Numbered from the stretch's first letter, positions 23,020 to 35,136 are shown. The stretch: 64,000 nucleotides of DNA from Sipunculus nudus (GCA_026874595.1 CM049320.1:10939964-11003963), one strand, 5' to 3'. Program-made: numbers and translations. The notes: generated by a model from the sequence alone, not told the origin.

Positions 23020-23275
23020 TAGTCCCCCTCCCTCCCACAAAAAAGGTGATGTCACTTTTTTCCGGAATATCTTAGTTGACATAGGCTATTTTTTTGTAAA
23101 TCGCTGCTTTGGTAATGTTCGCGTTTAAACTTACAGAGGAATATACTGTGCTTGGATCTATTCACGCGAGGGTTTCAAATTCACTTTATTCACGAAAGAG
23201 AAATTATTGCAAAATAGTACCAGCTTAAATAAGATTGATACAAATAAGATTCTGCCAAAGTATACTTAATATCAT
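23020..23275. repeat. Inverted copy of 17037-17290
   Basis: The reverse complement matches 'ccggaatatcttag.tgacat.ggctatt', 'tcgctgctttggtaatgtt.gcgt', 'acttacagaggaatatactgtgcttgg', 'gggttt.aaattcact.tattc.cgaaag' and 'agtaccagctt.aataag'. The two arms bracket the LINE, about 5.7 kb apart. Confidence 0.85.
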
Positions 23276-23920
23276 AATGACATTTTGATATGGAATATAA
23301 TATTGTTTATCTCCATATGTTTGTCTCCACAAACAGCAGGTTTCGAAATGACCAATAGCAGTAAAATTGATACGTGTCCTTCCGGAACACTAGAACTCGA
23401 GATGGCTCTGAATATTTCTGCAAGTAAGTCGTTAAAAACCGTTTGAAGTCCATTTCCATTTAAGGACATCCATATAACTGATATGTGCAAAACCGGGTTC
23501 TCAAATGATGCGTGATGCCATTGAGTGTTGGCTTTGATGTCCTCTTTTCATGCAGAGAGGGAATTCCGGCGAAAACGAGGCTTGGTATGCAGGGTACGGG
23601 GACATCCTAAAAAGGCTTAAGAACAAACATGCCGCTTCATTGCCGTGTACCGCACTGTATTAGGGATTCTCGATACGATACAGGTAAATGTGTAAGTAAG
23701 GTTAGGTTTTTTAATAACTACTTTCCAGTCATGTGCCAGTTTTGTTATTATTCTATATTAAAGAGGAGCTGTATACAAATGTGAAAATAAGGGTTATATA
23801 TTAAATAGATACTATTGTGTAAATCAGCGTCTATTCTGATATGTATTTTTCACCAGTAATTTTACTCGTCCGCAATAACGATATTCATGACGACACTGAG
23901 AAAAAAGGTAAAAGTAGGTT
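23276..23920 (-). repeat. Inverted duplication arm (partner 31335-32030 on +)
   Basis: Similar over about 650 bp, including intron-like parts: 'gcgtctattctgatatgtatttttcacca.taattttactcgtccgcaat', 'gaattcc..cgaaaacgaggcttg.tatgcaggg', 'ttgatgtcctcttttcatgc' and the E-type exon. Non-coding parts are about as similar as the exon, which indicates a fairly recent copy. Confidence 0.85.
23300..23417 (-). pseudogene. E-type exon copy on minus strand, donor side lost
   Basis: After the acceptor 'ttaacgacttacttgcag' the phase-1 frame reads EIFRAISSSSVPEGHVSILL then LLVISKPAVCGDK. This matches the exon at 31900-32019 up to GDK. Beyond that the sequence diverges, no donor is seen and the frame stops near 23272. 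It could be a terminal exon, but loss of the partner's donor suggests decay. Confidence 0.4.
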
Positions 23921-23984
23921 GTTTATAGTGTCATATAGTCTCATCCAACTTTCGGGTCGTCATTCTTGTAGCTTCTCTCAGTCC

Positions 23985-24225
23985 CCTTTGGGCACAAAAC
24001 CAAGCAGCCACACGCCGCACTACAAGATTTTTTACGTTCTAGATCCTGCCTGCCGCCCATTCTTGACCGGTACCAATTCACTCCTGGATGTAGAGGGCGC
24101 ACCCTTGTGGATAAACATTTGACTAGGGGTCTTAGCGCAGAAAAGCGGTCACATCGGGATGCGAACCCACAACCTTGCGGTCACGAGTCCAGCGCACTAA
24201 CCATTACCCAACAAGCTTGTATACC
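23985..24225 (-). mobile_element. tRNA-derived SINE
   Basis: The minus strand has 'tggttagtgcgctggactc' (A-box type), then 'aaggttgtgggttcgcatccc' (B box), spaced as in tRNA. An unrelated ~150-bp body follows. The head resembles tRNA genes in layout but lacks a closed acceptor stem. It is not related by sequence to the SINE at 36309-36600. Confidence 0.65.
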
Positions 24226-24975
24226 AGAAATGATGCTCTGGTCGTTATCAAATATATTATTCTATAAACACCCCTTATTGTTTTATAAATTCAATCATAT
24301 TCTCCACATAGCTGTTTATTTAATATTCACACGTTATGTATCTTTGACGATTTTTCAATTTATACACAATGATCATTCATTATTTGCTACAAATACGTCG
24401 AAAGATACGTGGAAAGTACATTAATGTTAAATTTTATATTCTGTTTCAATTTAATTTTTACAAAATTTTTTTTCAATTCCTGTAACTTAATTCAAGGTAT
24501 AAAGCAAACGTATTCAAAAAAACCATATAACACATTAGCTTAAACAAATATTATACATCTTTTATTAACTGAACCAATTTCGCAGCATAAAAAAATGTTC
24601 TATATATTTCAATCCAAATAGCACGATGTTGTATCATTTATCAAACAACATCGGCACATTTATGAGGACTGTCAGCTAGCTGAAGGGTCAGCCACGGGAA
24701 AACCATTATCACATGGAAAGCTTTCTAAATCTCAACAAAAACTTAATATGACTCTGTTAGCATCGGGTGTTTAAGAAAGATTAATGCTCTGCTTGATATT
24801 AATCATTTATAAATACTGATCATGCTTAGTCTATATCATCGGTGCCTAATATTTCCTAGATGCAATAAATGACCCCATGTAAAACATTAACCAATGTAAA
24901 CAAATCAACGTCACACTACACTAACATAAGAATTTTTTCTGACTCTCAAGACTTGGGATCCTTTTTTGCGTAAAT
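24226..24975. other. No gene seen; AT-rich
   Basis: No supported ORF, RNA or repeat in this stretch. Confidence 0.4.
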
Positions 24976-25500
24976 GTGGAATTATTTTAAATTTTTACTA
25001 TTCAAAAAGTGAAGGGGGTCTTCTGAAAAATGAATAGTGAATTTCATGCATAAAAACATCACCTTTTTTTAGTGGGCAAGGGGCAGAAGTAAGACCCCAA
25101 GAGAGGCCAGACTTGGTATACCTACCATTTTCCATATGCAAATGTATAATGTTCAAACTTAGAAACATAGTGGCTTTAAATGAGTGAAAAATTAAATCAG
25201 CATGAATTATGCATATGTTCTTATACATGTGTATTTTATATACTAATACACTAAATTATCATACACATCCAGACATATATGTGTGTGTGTGTTCATATAT
25301 AAACAAAAGGACAATTTTATCTAGATCTATTTAAAGAAACATTAATTGTTATTCCAGGGTATTCTTGTATTTATAAGGGCCAATTGTATTAAAGCTGATT
25401 CACACCAGTGTATTAAACTATTATATAAACTGTTAATTATATTATAGTACATGCTTTAAATTAACAGCCAGTGGATATATAAAATTGCATGTTATACAGT
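24976..25500 (+). repeat. Local direct duplication, copy 1 (partner 26580-27045)
   Basis: Shared: 'cttgg.atcctttttgcgtaaatgt.gaattatt', 'gggcaaggg.cagaa', 'gatctatttaaag..cattaattgttattccagggt.ttcttgta', 'aaagctgatt' and 'agccagtggat.ata.aaat'. About 1.55 kb apart. No coding content seen. Confidence 0.8.
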
Positions 25501-25519
25501 TGGTTTTTTTTAAATATCA

Positions 25520-25870
25520 TTTTTTGGGCCAAGTCAGTCAGGGCATATCCTGATTGACACGTGTTGTGGCCCTTTGATGCACTTAGCCCAACACGCTATG
25601 TTTATGATGACTTTGCACAAGCCATTCACATCAGGGCCCTGTCTCTGTTCTGGATTTAAAGGTCCATACACATAACATCACCACGTCGTGTCCCGCTTAC
25701 CTAACCATTTGGGGCATGCGTATAGTACACGATCCCGTTCAGCAAAGGATAGCTGCAGACGAGTCACGCACATGAAACACATTTTCTCTGTCAAAACACT
25801 GAAAATTTAAGATATTTGACGCCATGTCATTGACGTATCACATATACCCGTTTCGACCTACCAATACGGC
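25520..25870 (-). repeat. Inverted third copy of the 12940/29975 block
   Basis: The reverse complement matches 29975-30240 more closely than 12940-13220 ('gatacgtcaatgac..ggcgtcaa', 'gctgaacgggatcgtgtactatacgc'). Its left edge ('gccaagtcagtcagggcatatcctgattgacacgtgttgtgg') matches the inverted 30820-30862. Confidence 0.75.
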
Positions 25871-26579
25871 TGATCTATAATCAGACCAATAGTCAAAGGT
25901 GACAGATTTGCACCCGATATCTATGTCTAATCTTGACATCATTTCCAAGGTTGTCTGCCTCTCGGGTTATTTGGCCTGCTGAATCGGAAGATTTCGGTCT
26001 CTCGGAGAGATCCGTCTCTCGATTATTCCACCATACTTTCGTCACGTTTTGATTGTAAACGTATTCAAGTTATCGTCATTTGAAAAAGTGCAACACCCCT
26101 TCCTCGATCAAGCGACCAAATGACAGCAGCACCGCCAGTAATATGGTATAAATGTGAGAGCGATTCATTATGAAGCAACTGTCCGGGTTAAGAGAACAAA
26201 TACTAAAAAGGATAATGATAGTATTTTGCTTTACTTGTTTGCAGGAACGGGTTTTATAGCAACGGTTAAGTTAGTGCTATATTACCATTACTTGAAGATC
26301 CTAAAAGTCCTGCCATTACTGTATTTCTCTGTTTGATTAATTTGTGGTCCATTATGCCAAAAGGTCATCGAATTTAGTCATTTAGGTACAGGAAGTCAAA
26401 GTGATGTATTTCTAATGTCTTATGGATGATATTTTTGTCTGGTGAAATATCTGTGAGAATTAGCTCCTATGCTCACTCGTGAAAACCATAGTTTAACGGG
26501 TTTACTGATTAAAGTACATAAACATAAACAAACCCATGAAAACAAACAAGCGTTCTCATATATTACAAAGGATTTATTC
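25871..26579. other. No supported gene; one possible A-like remnant
   Basis: 'gcgattcattatgaagcaactgtc' at 26160 (+) would read IHYEATV and recalls the A-type exon, but canonical splice sites are not seen. An acceptor-like 'gctttacttgtttgcag' ends near 26245 and is followed by a short open frame. Neither is strong. Confidence 0.2.
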
Positions 26580-26792
26580 TGTCTTTCAACTTGGAATCCT
26601 TTTTGCGTAAATGTAGAATTATTAAGAATTATTTTTGTACTGTATAAAAATAACATTTTAAGAGGGCAAGGGACAGAATAGGTCCCAAGTGAGGCCAATC
26701 CAGTTTATACCCAACATTTCCCCTGTGATAGTAAATAATTTCCCCAAGTAAGAAACGTAGTGATTTTAAATGAGAGCTAAATAGTCATATAA

Positions 26793-26851
<59 letters not shown>

Positions 26852-27045
26852 AGGAGAATTTGATCTCGATCTATTTAAAGCAGCATTAATTGTTATTCCA
26901 GGGTCTTCTTGTACATGTATTTAGTAGCGTAAAAAACCCTCCCCAGCCCCCCCCCCCCCATTCTATCAAAGCTGATTAAGATCAGTGCATGTAACTGTCA
27001 TAATCGTGTATGATTTAAATTAAAAGCCAGTGGATAAATAAAATG
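26580..27045 (+). repeat. Local direct duplication, copy 2, with (TA)n insertion
   Basis: Partner of 24976-25500. It includes a long (TA)n run at 26797-26849 and a C-run at 26950-26960 that the other copy lacks. Confidence 0.8.
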
Positions 27046-27172
27046 GTATTTATACAGGTATTTTATATATTATGAAATTATTAAAATATATGTTGTAATA
27101 TCAGGGAATTAAGGTCGTTAAAATTAGTTTGGCTTGAAATATTTTTTTAATGTAATCTTATTTTTTTTCCAG

Positions 27173-27371
27173 TTTATTCCGTTATTGGCAATTAAACAAT
27201 ATAAGAACCAGCTACAATACAATAACAACAGTTCATTAACACATCAGCAAGTAATTACATATATGGCTTTAAGACACTTAAGAATACATTTTGCGGGGTT
27301 AAGAGAGTCAAAGCAAAACAGTGTACTAACGGAGTTCCCCTGGACGAACAAGTGGCCTGTCAGCTCAAAAG
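27173..27371 (+). CDS. Candidate coding exon (199 nt), unknown product
   Basis: A strong acceptor (aatcttattttttttccag) is followed by 199 nt open in one frame and then AAAG|GTGAAA. The peptide begins FIPLLAIKQYKNQLQYNNNS and ends LTEFPWTNKWPVSSK. It starts in phase 0 and ends in phase 1, the phase used by the cassette exons and the terminal DUF268 exon downstream on the same strand. No homologous copy is in the window and no domain is recognised. It may be an alternative exon of the + strand gene or chance. Confidence 0.3.
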
Positions 27372-27699
27372 GTGAAAATTTAGTGATTGGTACTATATTA
27401 TTATTTAAGTGTAATTTAAGATAATTTACTTGAAAAGCATCCTTTTTACTTTCAAAATGTATCCCTGTGTCACAGTTATTATTTTTAAAATGACGATAAA
27501 GGTCAATTTCACATTTCGATAGAAACTGAAATTGTGGTTTTTACTGCCTTATATACCAACCATTTATCTAATTCTGCTATATTCATCCCAGGCTCCCGAA
27601 CAATAAAAAATGTAAGCCACTTAAGTAAACCCTAGGTAAGCCATCTATACCTGCAACATTTAGATGTGGTATTGACGAGATTATGTTTTTAAGTACTTG

Positions 27700-28664
27700 T
27701 AATCACATATTTGCATGTATTCAAGATACTTTAAAACATGTTTGTAAATATTTTATATATGTAGGAGCTGAAACATGCTTAGAAATTGGAAAACTTTTAA
27801 AATTGGAACAAACTGTGGTTATAGACATTTTCATGTTTCAAGCTGTAACATGTGAATATTTATTTGGAACATGTCATAATTCATGTCCGTAAGACAATTG
27901 TTTCAGGTTAAGAAGTGCGAAAACTAAAATATGTTATGCGCTTTAGACATGTCGCAAAACATGTCGACATCACCTATCCCTGAAGAATGCTTCCAACTGA
28001 CACATTATAGTGTTGATTTGAAAAGCGTTTTGTCTTAATTTGAACCATGGAACGTGTTTCTGCAACTTACTGTCTATCCGGTAAAAGTGTTATTCTGGGC
28101 AGATTTCACATTCTCCAATCATTTTTCACCTGCATATTGCATGCTTGGAAACATGATTAAACCGTAAACTTAAAACGTAAAATGTTAACTTACTAAACTA
28201 AAGTAAGAACAGGAATGCAAATAACTAAAAAGATTATGTGAAGTAAACGGGGATAATTGATCTTTTTCGAAAGCTACATCAACTGTTGTACCAGCAATAT
28301 AAATGAATTCGAAATGGACCCGCGACTTCGCAACACATCACCTAAAACTGTCTCAAAGTTATGCTTGTTATTATTGACTAACATACTAATTGGATGTTTA
28401 CCAGGTTCATTAAATGCTCTCGATTGGTGCACGGATGACATTCTCAGCTCACTGAAGTCGCCACGTTATTGAAACTGTTCGGACGAAACTCATAGAAACT
28501 CGTTACTTGCTTGTATACATGTTACATCGTCGGTGAGACTGCCGAGAACTGCCATAGTATCGGGCAATTATCTGCTATAACAAATTCTCAACAACCCAGG
28601 TCCTGTACATGCACTGTTATATAGGTACTGTGTTCATAGCATGTCAGATGTGAAAAACGTTATG

Positions 28665-28702
<38 letters not shown>

Positions 28703-30620
28703 ATAATAATTAGACGGAGAAGAAAAGGGAGGTACTGCGTGTGAGTACAAATGCAAATAAACTTTATATTTGATGTGAACATAAGAGGTTTTAATCATGA
28801 CTCACATCACCTCGTTTTTGGATAGTCCACTACCTTGCCGAAAAAAATCCAATAGTAAAACCTCACACACCACCTCTCTAAACCAACCACCACAACCATT
28901 GCGATCATACTTTTCTTGGTCCCGATAATTCTTACTGTTTATATCGGATATGTAAACCTCTGAATGGCGAGCACTGCGCGTTTACATTTTTGCGGGCGCT
29001 TATCTTTGTCCCTACGGAAGGCCGGAACTTCGATTATGCGACGACAAAGTACTAGGCAAATGTTGCCTATGGAGATATGTAGTTAGCCAGACCTTTCCTT
29101 GCGTCATTGTTGCGCAGACCAAAACGTTAAACAAGTACATGACATAGATCAAAGCGTTTTACGGGACTGTCAGTTAAGGGCAAGGATGTTTACTATGAGT
29201 ATTAGATTTGCCGTTAGTTATATGCATAATGCATCGGTCTATAAGTTTAATCTGTTTAAAACTGCATTCGTATTCATTTGATCAGGCTTATAATATATTC
29301 AGTTTTGACTATAACATAAGAGGGTTTTCTTTTATTCGATGCATTTTCTATGTAAATCAATGATATTTTGTTGAACTCATTGGTTTTGTAATGAGTTCAT
29401 ACTAATTATTGTTGACTGCACCAAGGCTTTTTTAATAGAATATTCCAAATAAAAATTCTTGACTGCATCAACATGATATCAAAACTTGAAATGGCATATA
29501 TATTCTCTATGATTAAATTAAGAATGTATTATGTAATGTATTACGTTTTATTTTTTTATTGAATTTTCAGTTTGGATGTTGTTTGAATGACTCCGCAGTT
29601 AATTAATGTTTAAGGTTTTCAGTGAGTTACACATGACACATAGTCACATTTACCGATAAAGGAGCCCAATTCGAATAAATTTTTTACTTTAAAAACCTTC
29701 ATGTAGAAAGGGGCTGTGGCTCATGGAAGCTTGTTGCAATTTTCTGGGAAGTGTGACTCAGTTTGACAGTGTTAACCAGCCCGCAAGAAAATATAAGACT
29801 CGTACTGAAAACTTTCTCTGAATATTTAGTTATAAAATGATAGCAGTTCTGACACGCGTACGTCGCAGGTAAAACGCACGTGGACTTGAGTGATATCATG
29901 AAGAGCAACTGTTAACAATTATGAATGCAGAAGTGGATCCCTTATGAGTGATACTCAGAAGCTGATGTTACATAGGTATATGTGATACGTCAATGACACG
30001 GCGTCAATTACCTTAAATTGTCAGTGTTTTGACAGGAAAAATATGTTTCATGCGCGTGACTCGTCTGCAGCTATCCCTTGCTGAACGGGATCGTGTACTA
30101 TACGCGTGCCACAAATGGTTAGGTAAGCGGGACACAACGTGGTGATGTTATGTGTATGGAGCTTTTCATCCAGAACAAAGACAGGGCACTGATGTGAATG
30201 GCTTGTGCAAAGTATGACGTCACAGGCAAAATTTAGAAATGATAAAATCTAGTAATATATGTTGTTTTATCCTTCCCTGAAAATTTTGGGCCGACTGTGT
30301 CAGAAATTCTACGCTTTTGATGAGATCTAAAATTTTTAGTGACATAGGATTTTCAGTGGGTGACGTCACTGCCGAGTTAACAGTGCTCATAGAAGTGCCA
30401 ACAGTTTTTTAACAAATCACACAACCGCATTTTTTTATTGGAAAATTGAGTAGGAAAAAGTATTTCCTCTTTGAATTTTATTCAGTTTATGTAAAACCTA
30501 CTATTTTTTTCTCATAGGCAATAGTGTTTATGATAATATAATAGGATTTAGAATACGTTTGCTTGACCTGAAGACCCACTTCCGAAGGCCCATCGTGCGT
30601 CTGTGTAAGAGACTTTAAAG
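27700..30620 (+). repeat. Segmental duplication, copy 2 (partner 10430-13530)
   Basis: Collinear with copy 1 for about 2.9 kb, direct orientation, offset about 17 kb. It contains (GA)n at 28668-28699 where copy 1 has (TA)n. The duplication ends near the 'gaagacccactt' region at 30575. No conserved ORF. Confidence 0.85.
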
Positions 30621-31334
30621 GGGCCTAATCACCTATAAAGCATGTTGAATAAACACGAACAAAAGGTTTCTTCCCTTTAAAATAAACCTGTACCTGCAAA
30701 AATATTGCCTTCTAAATGGTTTTTGAACCCTGTAAACGAGTGTTAAAAACAGTGGACCGGGCGCGATCTCAAGTGTCAACATTAACACAGCGCGTGGGGC
30801 CAGGTGCATCGTGGAGCCACAACACGTGTCAATCAGGATATGCCCTGACTGACTTGGCCCAAAAATTGTTATACATGTTCACGCTGGCTGAAATACCCCG
30901 TGTTACCGTTAACAGACATACGTGGACTGTGCTTACCAACACGCAAAACCCATAACAGCCGTTAAACAGCCGCATGTGAGTTACTGAGACTGTGAGCTTG
31001 GATGGTTTTGTTGGGAAACATTAGTATAAAGCAATACTGAACTGATAGTGTGAATAAAATGGCATAATATTGCTCCTGATTGTGTCCCTTAAATCGTGAG
31101 CTATAACTACTTCTGGTATCCTACTTATCCCCAGAACTTTTCACACTATAATTGTCAACGACTCCAGAAATATTATAAATTTACACCAATCAAATATTCA
31201 GTCGCCGTAAATTATTATAAAGACATAATTTTTCAGGCATAGGTTTTTTCTAATTGCAGCATACGTGATCTTAAATAACACTTAAATAAAAAGTGAAAAT
31301 ATAAATATGAGAGTATAAACAATCTAATTTTTCC
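30621..31334. other. No gene seen
   Basis: The part 30820-30862 is repeated in inverted form at 25522-25565. The rest is AT-rich without supported features. Confidence 0.4.
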
Positions 31335-32030
31335 CTTTTTCTCAGGGTCATCATGAATATGATGAATATAATTGCGGACGAGTAAAATTAGTGGTGAAAA
31401 ATACATATCAGAATAGACGCTGATTTACAGAATAGGATCTATTCAATATATAACCTTTATTTTCATATTCTTATACAGCTCCTCTATAATATGAAATAAT
31501 TACAAAATGGGTACACGTCTGGAAAATAACCTAACTTACACATTTTCCAGTATCAAATCAAGAATCACCAACACAATGCGGCAGACGGCAATGAAGTGAC
31601 ATGTTTGCTTTTTATGTCTTTTAGGATGTACCCGTTCCCTGCATATCAAGCTTCGTTTTCGCTGGAATTCCCTCTTGGCATGAAAAGAGGACATTAAAGC
31701 CAACATTCAATGGCATCATTCTGGAACCTTTCACTGCATGTAAAAATGATAACATACATACAGTGATACTTCAAACGTATTCCTGCTACTGTATGGACAT
31801 CGCGTACATGTTGATCGGTAATACTGTATGGCGCATATCGGTGTTATGGCTGCCCTTAAACGGACTTCAAATGGTTTTTAACGACGTGATTTCTTGCAGA
31901 AATGTTCGGAGCCATCTGGAGTTCTTGTGAGCCAGAAAGACACGTATCAACTTTACTGATATTGGTCATTCCAAAACCTGCTGTATGTGGAGACAAGGAG
32001 CGTAGGAAATCATTTAAAGGTATGTATTTA
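31335..32030 (+). repeat. Inverted duplication arm (partner 23276-23920)
   Basis: Contains the intact E-type exon and about 550 bp of flanking sequence. It has an insertion around 31735-31850 relative to the partner. Confidence 0.85.
31900..32019 (+). CDS. E-type candidate exon (120 nt, phase 1-1), unknown product
   Basis: 'aacgacgtgatttcttgcag' precedes and 'gtatgtat' follows a 120-nt segment open in phase 1. It reads (E)MFGAIWSSCEPERHVSTLL, then ILVIPKPAVCGDKERRKSFK. It is multiple-of-three and phase 1-1 like the A, B and C cassettes. Its inverted copy at 23300-23417 keeps PE(G/R)HVS and KPAVCGDK. It lies upstream of the anchor exon at 35021, so it belongs to another transcript, to an alternative 5' part, or was displaced by rearrangement. 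No family recognised. Confidence 0.4.
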
Positions 32031-32755
32031 CATATAGAAATATGTATGTTTACACACACACATAGACACATACCAACATGTATACGTCATGTCAACTACT
32101 GTTCAGGTTCAAACAGCAACAAATACAGTAACACCTAAGGAATATACAAAAAAAATTATAACTTTAATTCTTATAACTATTCATACTATATAAGATATAT
32201 AAAGTATAACATTCTATTATGAAATAACTCAGAAATTTCTGTCAAAGTGAAAGGAACAATTTTAAATATTAACTATAAAATATTAGTAAGTATAATGTAC
32301 CTAAAATAGTGTGTTTTGTCATAAATCATATATCGTAAAACAATTTATGCTTTGTCGCCAACACAAGTGCGTTTTAGCATTAACGCTCCTCAAATAATTT
32401 TATTATGAGTAAATTATTTTTAATATTTGAAACACCTTAAATTTTCTAGTTTTATGACCATTTCAGTATTATCAAGTCTGATTAAGCTTTATTTTCCGTT
32501 ACCACAAAACGAATCATTACAATCGTCACAGGATCATCAACGCCTGAAATTGTGTTTTCACTTGTCTGGCCAAGGATACGGGTACGATCAGGGGTACGGT
32601 TAGAACTAAAAAATGATATAAGGGGTGTTTTCACTTTTACGGACATGGATACGTCGTATACGGCGATTTCAGAACCCTTATTTCCCACTGTGTATACACA
32701 CAATGACGTGATATTTTGGGTAAAGCAAACAGCAATATGCTCTCGCGTATATCAT

Positions 32756-32800
<45 letters not shown>

Positions 32801-33416
32801 CTATATATATAAAACAAAAAAGCTCGATGTGAAAAATTTATGTGTCACCCACCTCATGAGTCATCAGATCATTAGTGAATATAATTCGAAGCGTGCCCTT
32901 ACTGTGGTAAACGACCCCTAATTGTGTGTCATGTTTGACCAAAAGGGACCAGGAATTTCCTAATCGTTGTATCTTTAACCCTCGTTTTAAATTCGCGGAA
33001 TCTGCTGAATCCACGGAGAAAACTCTCGTCGCTTTTTGAGAACTGGTCTTGAGGAACATAATATTGCTATATGCCTGTTAATATGCTCTGTAGGTCGGCA
33101 ACTTTGGTTCAGGGGATATTTAGATAATAATTGAAATAAAATGGCAGTATGACTTGTTTGAGTTTTTGGAGTCCTTTTCTGCAGGGAATTTCTATCCTGT
33201 GGTTAGCGGTAGATGGCGCCCAAGCGCCAAAATGTGTCTGCTTGTTTATACTGGCAGAAGTTGTACATGCTATTTAGGTATACCGTGCTAATGTAATATG
33301 TTGGTATTTAGATGAAATATAGCGTCTGGATTATAATTACATATATAGTTATTACGCATTCGGGATCATTCTTGATCGCCGCGAACGTACTGTGATGTCA
33401 AACAGTGTAAATATAT

Positions 33417-33470
<54 letters not shown>
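32031..33470. other. No gene seen; two long (TA)n tracts
   Basis: (TA)n at 32758-32800 and 33418-33470. ORFs near 32480-32703 show no recognisable features. Confidence 0.45.
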
Positions 33471-33473
<3 letters not shown>

Positions 33474-33700
33474 TGAATGAATATTTATTCAGGTATTTAG
33501 GCCTCCGGCCCATAGAACCAATACAATGCAATATACAAATCTGTGATGCTCATCCAAGGTAATGCAAACTGTAAAACTAATAGAAAAAAATGCTAAAACA
33601 ATACTTATACTAACAATTACACATGTTAAAATAAATAACACACATCTATTTGTGTAAAAGGTTGTAAAAATAAATAAATAAATAAATAAAAATAACAAAT
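33471..33700 (-). mobile_element. Probable LINE 3' end fragment with (TTCA)n-type tail
   Basis: On the minus strand 'tatgggccggaggcctaaatacctgaataaatattcattcatta' resembles CR1/Jockey-type LINE 3' ends that terminate in short ATTC/CATT repeats. The other end carries (AAAT)n. No coding part remains. Family assignment is from pattern memory only. Confidence 0.4.
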
Positions 33701-35020
33701 GTACACTGTTATGTCATAATCTGGATAGCACCGTGTCATAAACCACATGTAGAACATTTTTATACAAACATAGAGATGCTGCAATGCATATATATGTGTG
33801 TGTGTGTGTGAAAATACAAGACGTAACTTAAATATAACTTAATTTTTAGTAATTTTGCTAATTTCAATTGTTACGGAACCAAATATAAACAGATCACGTA
33901 TGCGTGATGAACACAAAATCTGTAACGGAGATAAAAAAATCAGATTCTGTAACACTAGGCAGCGTGAAATGTCTAGGGGAATGTATAAAGAAGTCAGTGT
34001 TTTTTTGTTAACAAATAACTATAATATATTCTTAAAACAACCCTTACATTACAATACACTAAATCAATACAATTATACAGGAAAACTGAGGTGTAGCAAC
34101 AAGTCAATACAATCACATGGAAAATAATGTGCACAGTACCTGGATACCTACACCATCACAACGATAAGTCCTTTAAATGTAAACTCTCGGAGAATGACAG
34201 TCCAGTGTAAAGCTCTTGCAACAATCAAGAAAGTAAACTGTGGTCCAAATGCATAAAATCCAGGAGAAAGCCTTTGAAAATCTATAATTGCCGCGTTGTC
34301 GGATAAGGTCCTGACACATGCTACTGTGTCCGCTGGAATCTGCTCTGTTCTCTCTCTCTGCCCTCTCTTAAACACAGCCCCTTATATACTTTCACACCTC
34401 AAGCCCAGAATTTTCCACTTCTCGAACAGTCTATGAGATCTTGCACAACACAGTAAAACACGCGTTTCAGGAATTCTCTAGAAAGACATCGCCGTGCTCT
34501 ACACACCATGGTGTACACGTGATCTCGCCCCAAGCCAGCATAACAACAAGAGTTGAACCAGTACGGATTAAACATAGAATGTAATACGCGGCCAGACACG
34601 GGTGCAAAACAGGAGTTACGCCCGTGTCACATAATAAAAAGAGCACCTGTAACACATTGTGTTTTGGTTTTACGGAATCTTCGAGTGTGTAATTTATTTG
34701 AGGCCTCATATTTTCAACTGGGCGAGCACTTCAGGGTCATTTATATACAGAAAATAATTTTACCATACTAGGTATATCGATAATTGAATATATAAATATA
34801 TAAATATATGTGTGCAAAATATCTACACTGTTTGGACCATCTGGGCATCTTAGAATAACACATTATTGCTATTTGCCAAAAGGTTCACTTGTATATTATG
34901 ATATCGCTATGTTTCCGCCAGCACATATTACACATATCAGTGTTTCGTTAGTGTTTATGATGTTACGTTTTGTGTATTATACAAGCTATTCCTTTGACGC
35001 TTTTCTTGTTATATCTGCAG
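33701..35020. other. Upstream region of the + strand anchor exon
   Basis: The promoter and a non-coding first exon of the + strand gene should lie here or further left, because the anchor exon starts with an acceptor. A more GC-rich block at 34280-34650 contains 'cttatatactttc' (34381) that could be TATA-like, on an unknown strand. Not demonstrable from sequence. Confidence 0.3.
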
Positions 35021-35136
35021 GTGCTGTTAAACAAATAGAAACATGATGCGGAGATACAGGTCAACAGTTGGTCGTCACTTAGCAAGCATCTCACTTTTAC
35101 TGTGCTGTCTTGCAGTACTGAGCTTTTTCGTTACGA
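35021..35136 (+). CDS. Anchor exon of DUF268 gene (start codon 35043, type II membrane segment)
   Basis: A strong acceptor (ttcttgttatatctgcag) opens the exon. After 22 nt of leader, ATG ATG begins at 35043 and 31 codons run to ACG A, followed by donor GTATGTG. The protein begins MMRRYRSTVGRHLASIS and continues LLLCCLAVLSFFVT: a basic head and hydrophobic helix, i.e. a type II signal anchor placing the rest in the Golgi/ER lumen or outside. It ends in phase 1, exactly fitting the micro-exon at 37085 and the terminal exon at 38211. Layout and phase match the minus-strand anchor exon at 8673-8767. Translation could start at either ATG. Confidence 0.6.

Noticed and set aside
24145-24211. Possible functional tRNA gene on minus strand
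   Set aside because: A and B boxes are present but the acceptor stem does not close and a SINE body follows.
26154-26240. Plus-strand A-type exon (IHYEATV...)
   Set aside because: Only about 12 identical bases to A exon 3, with no canonical acceptor or donor at the matching edges.
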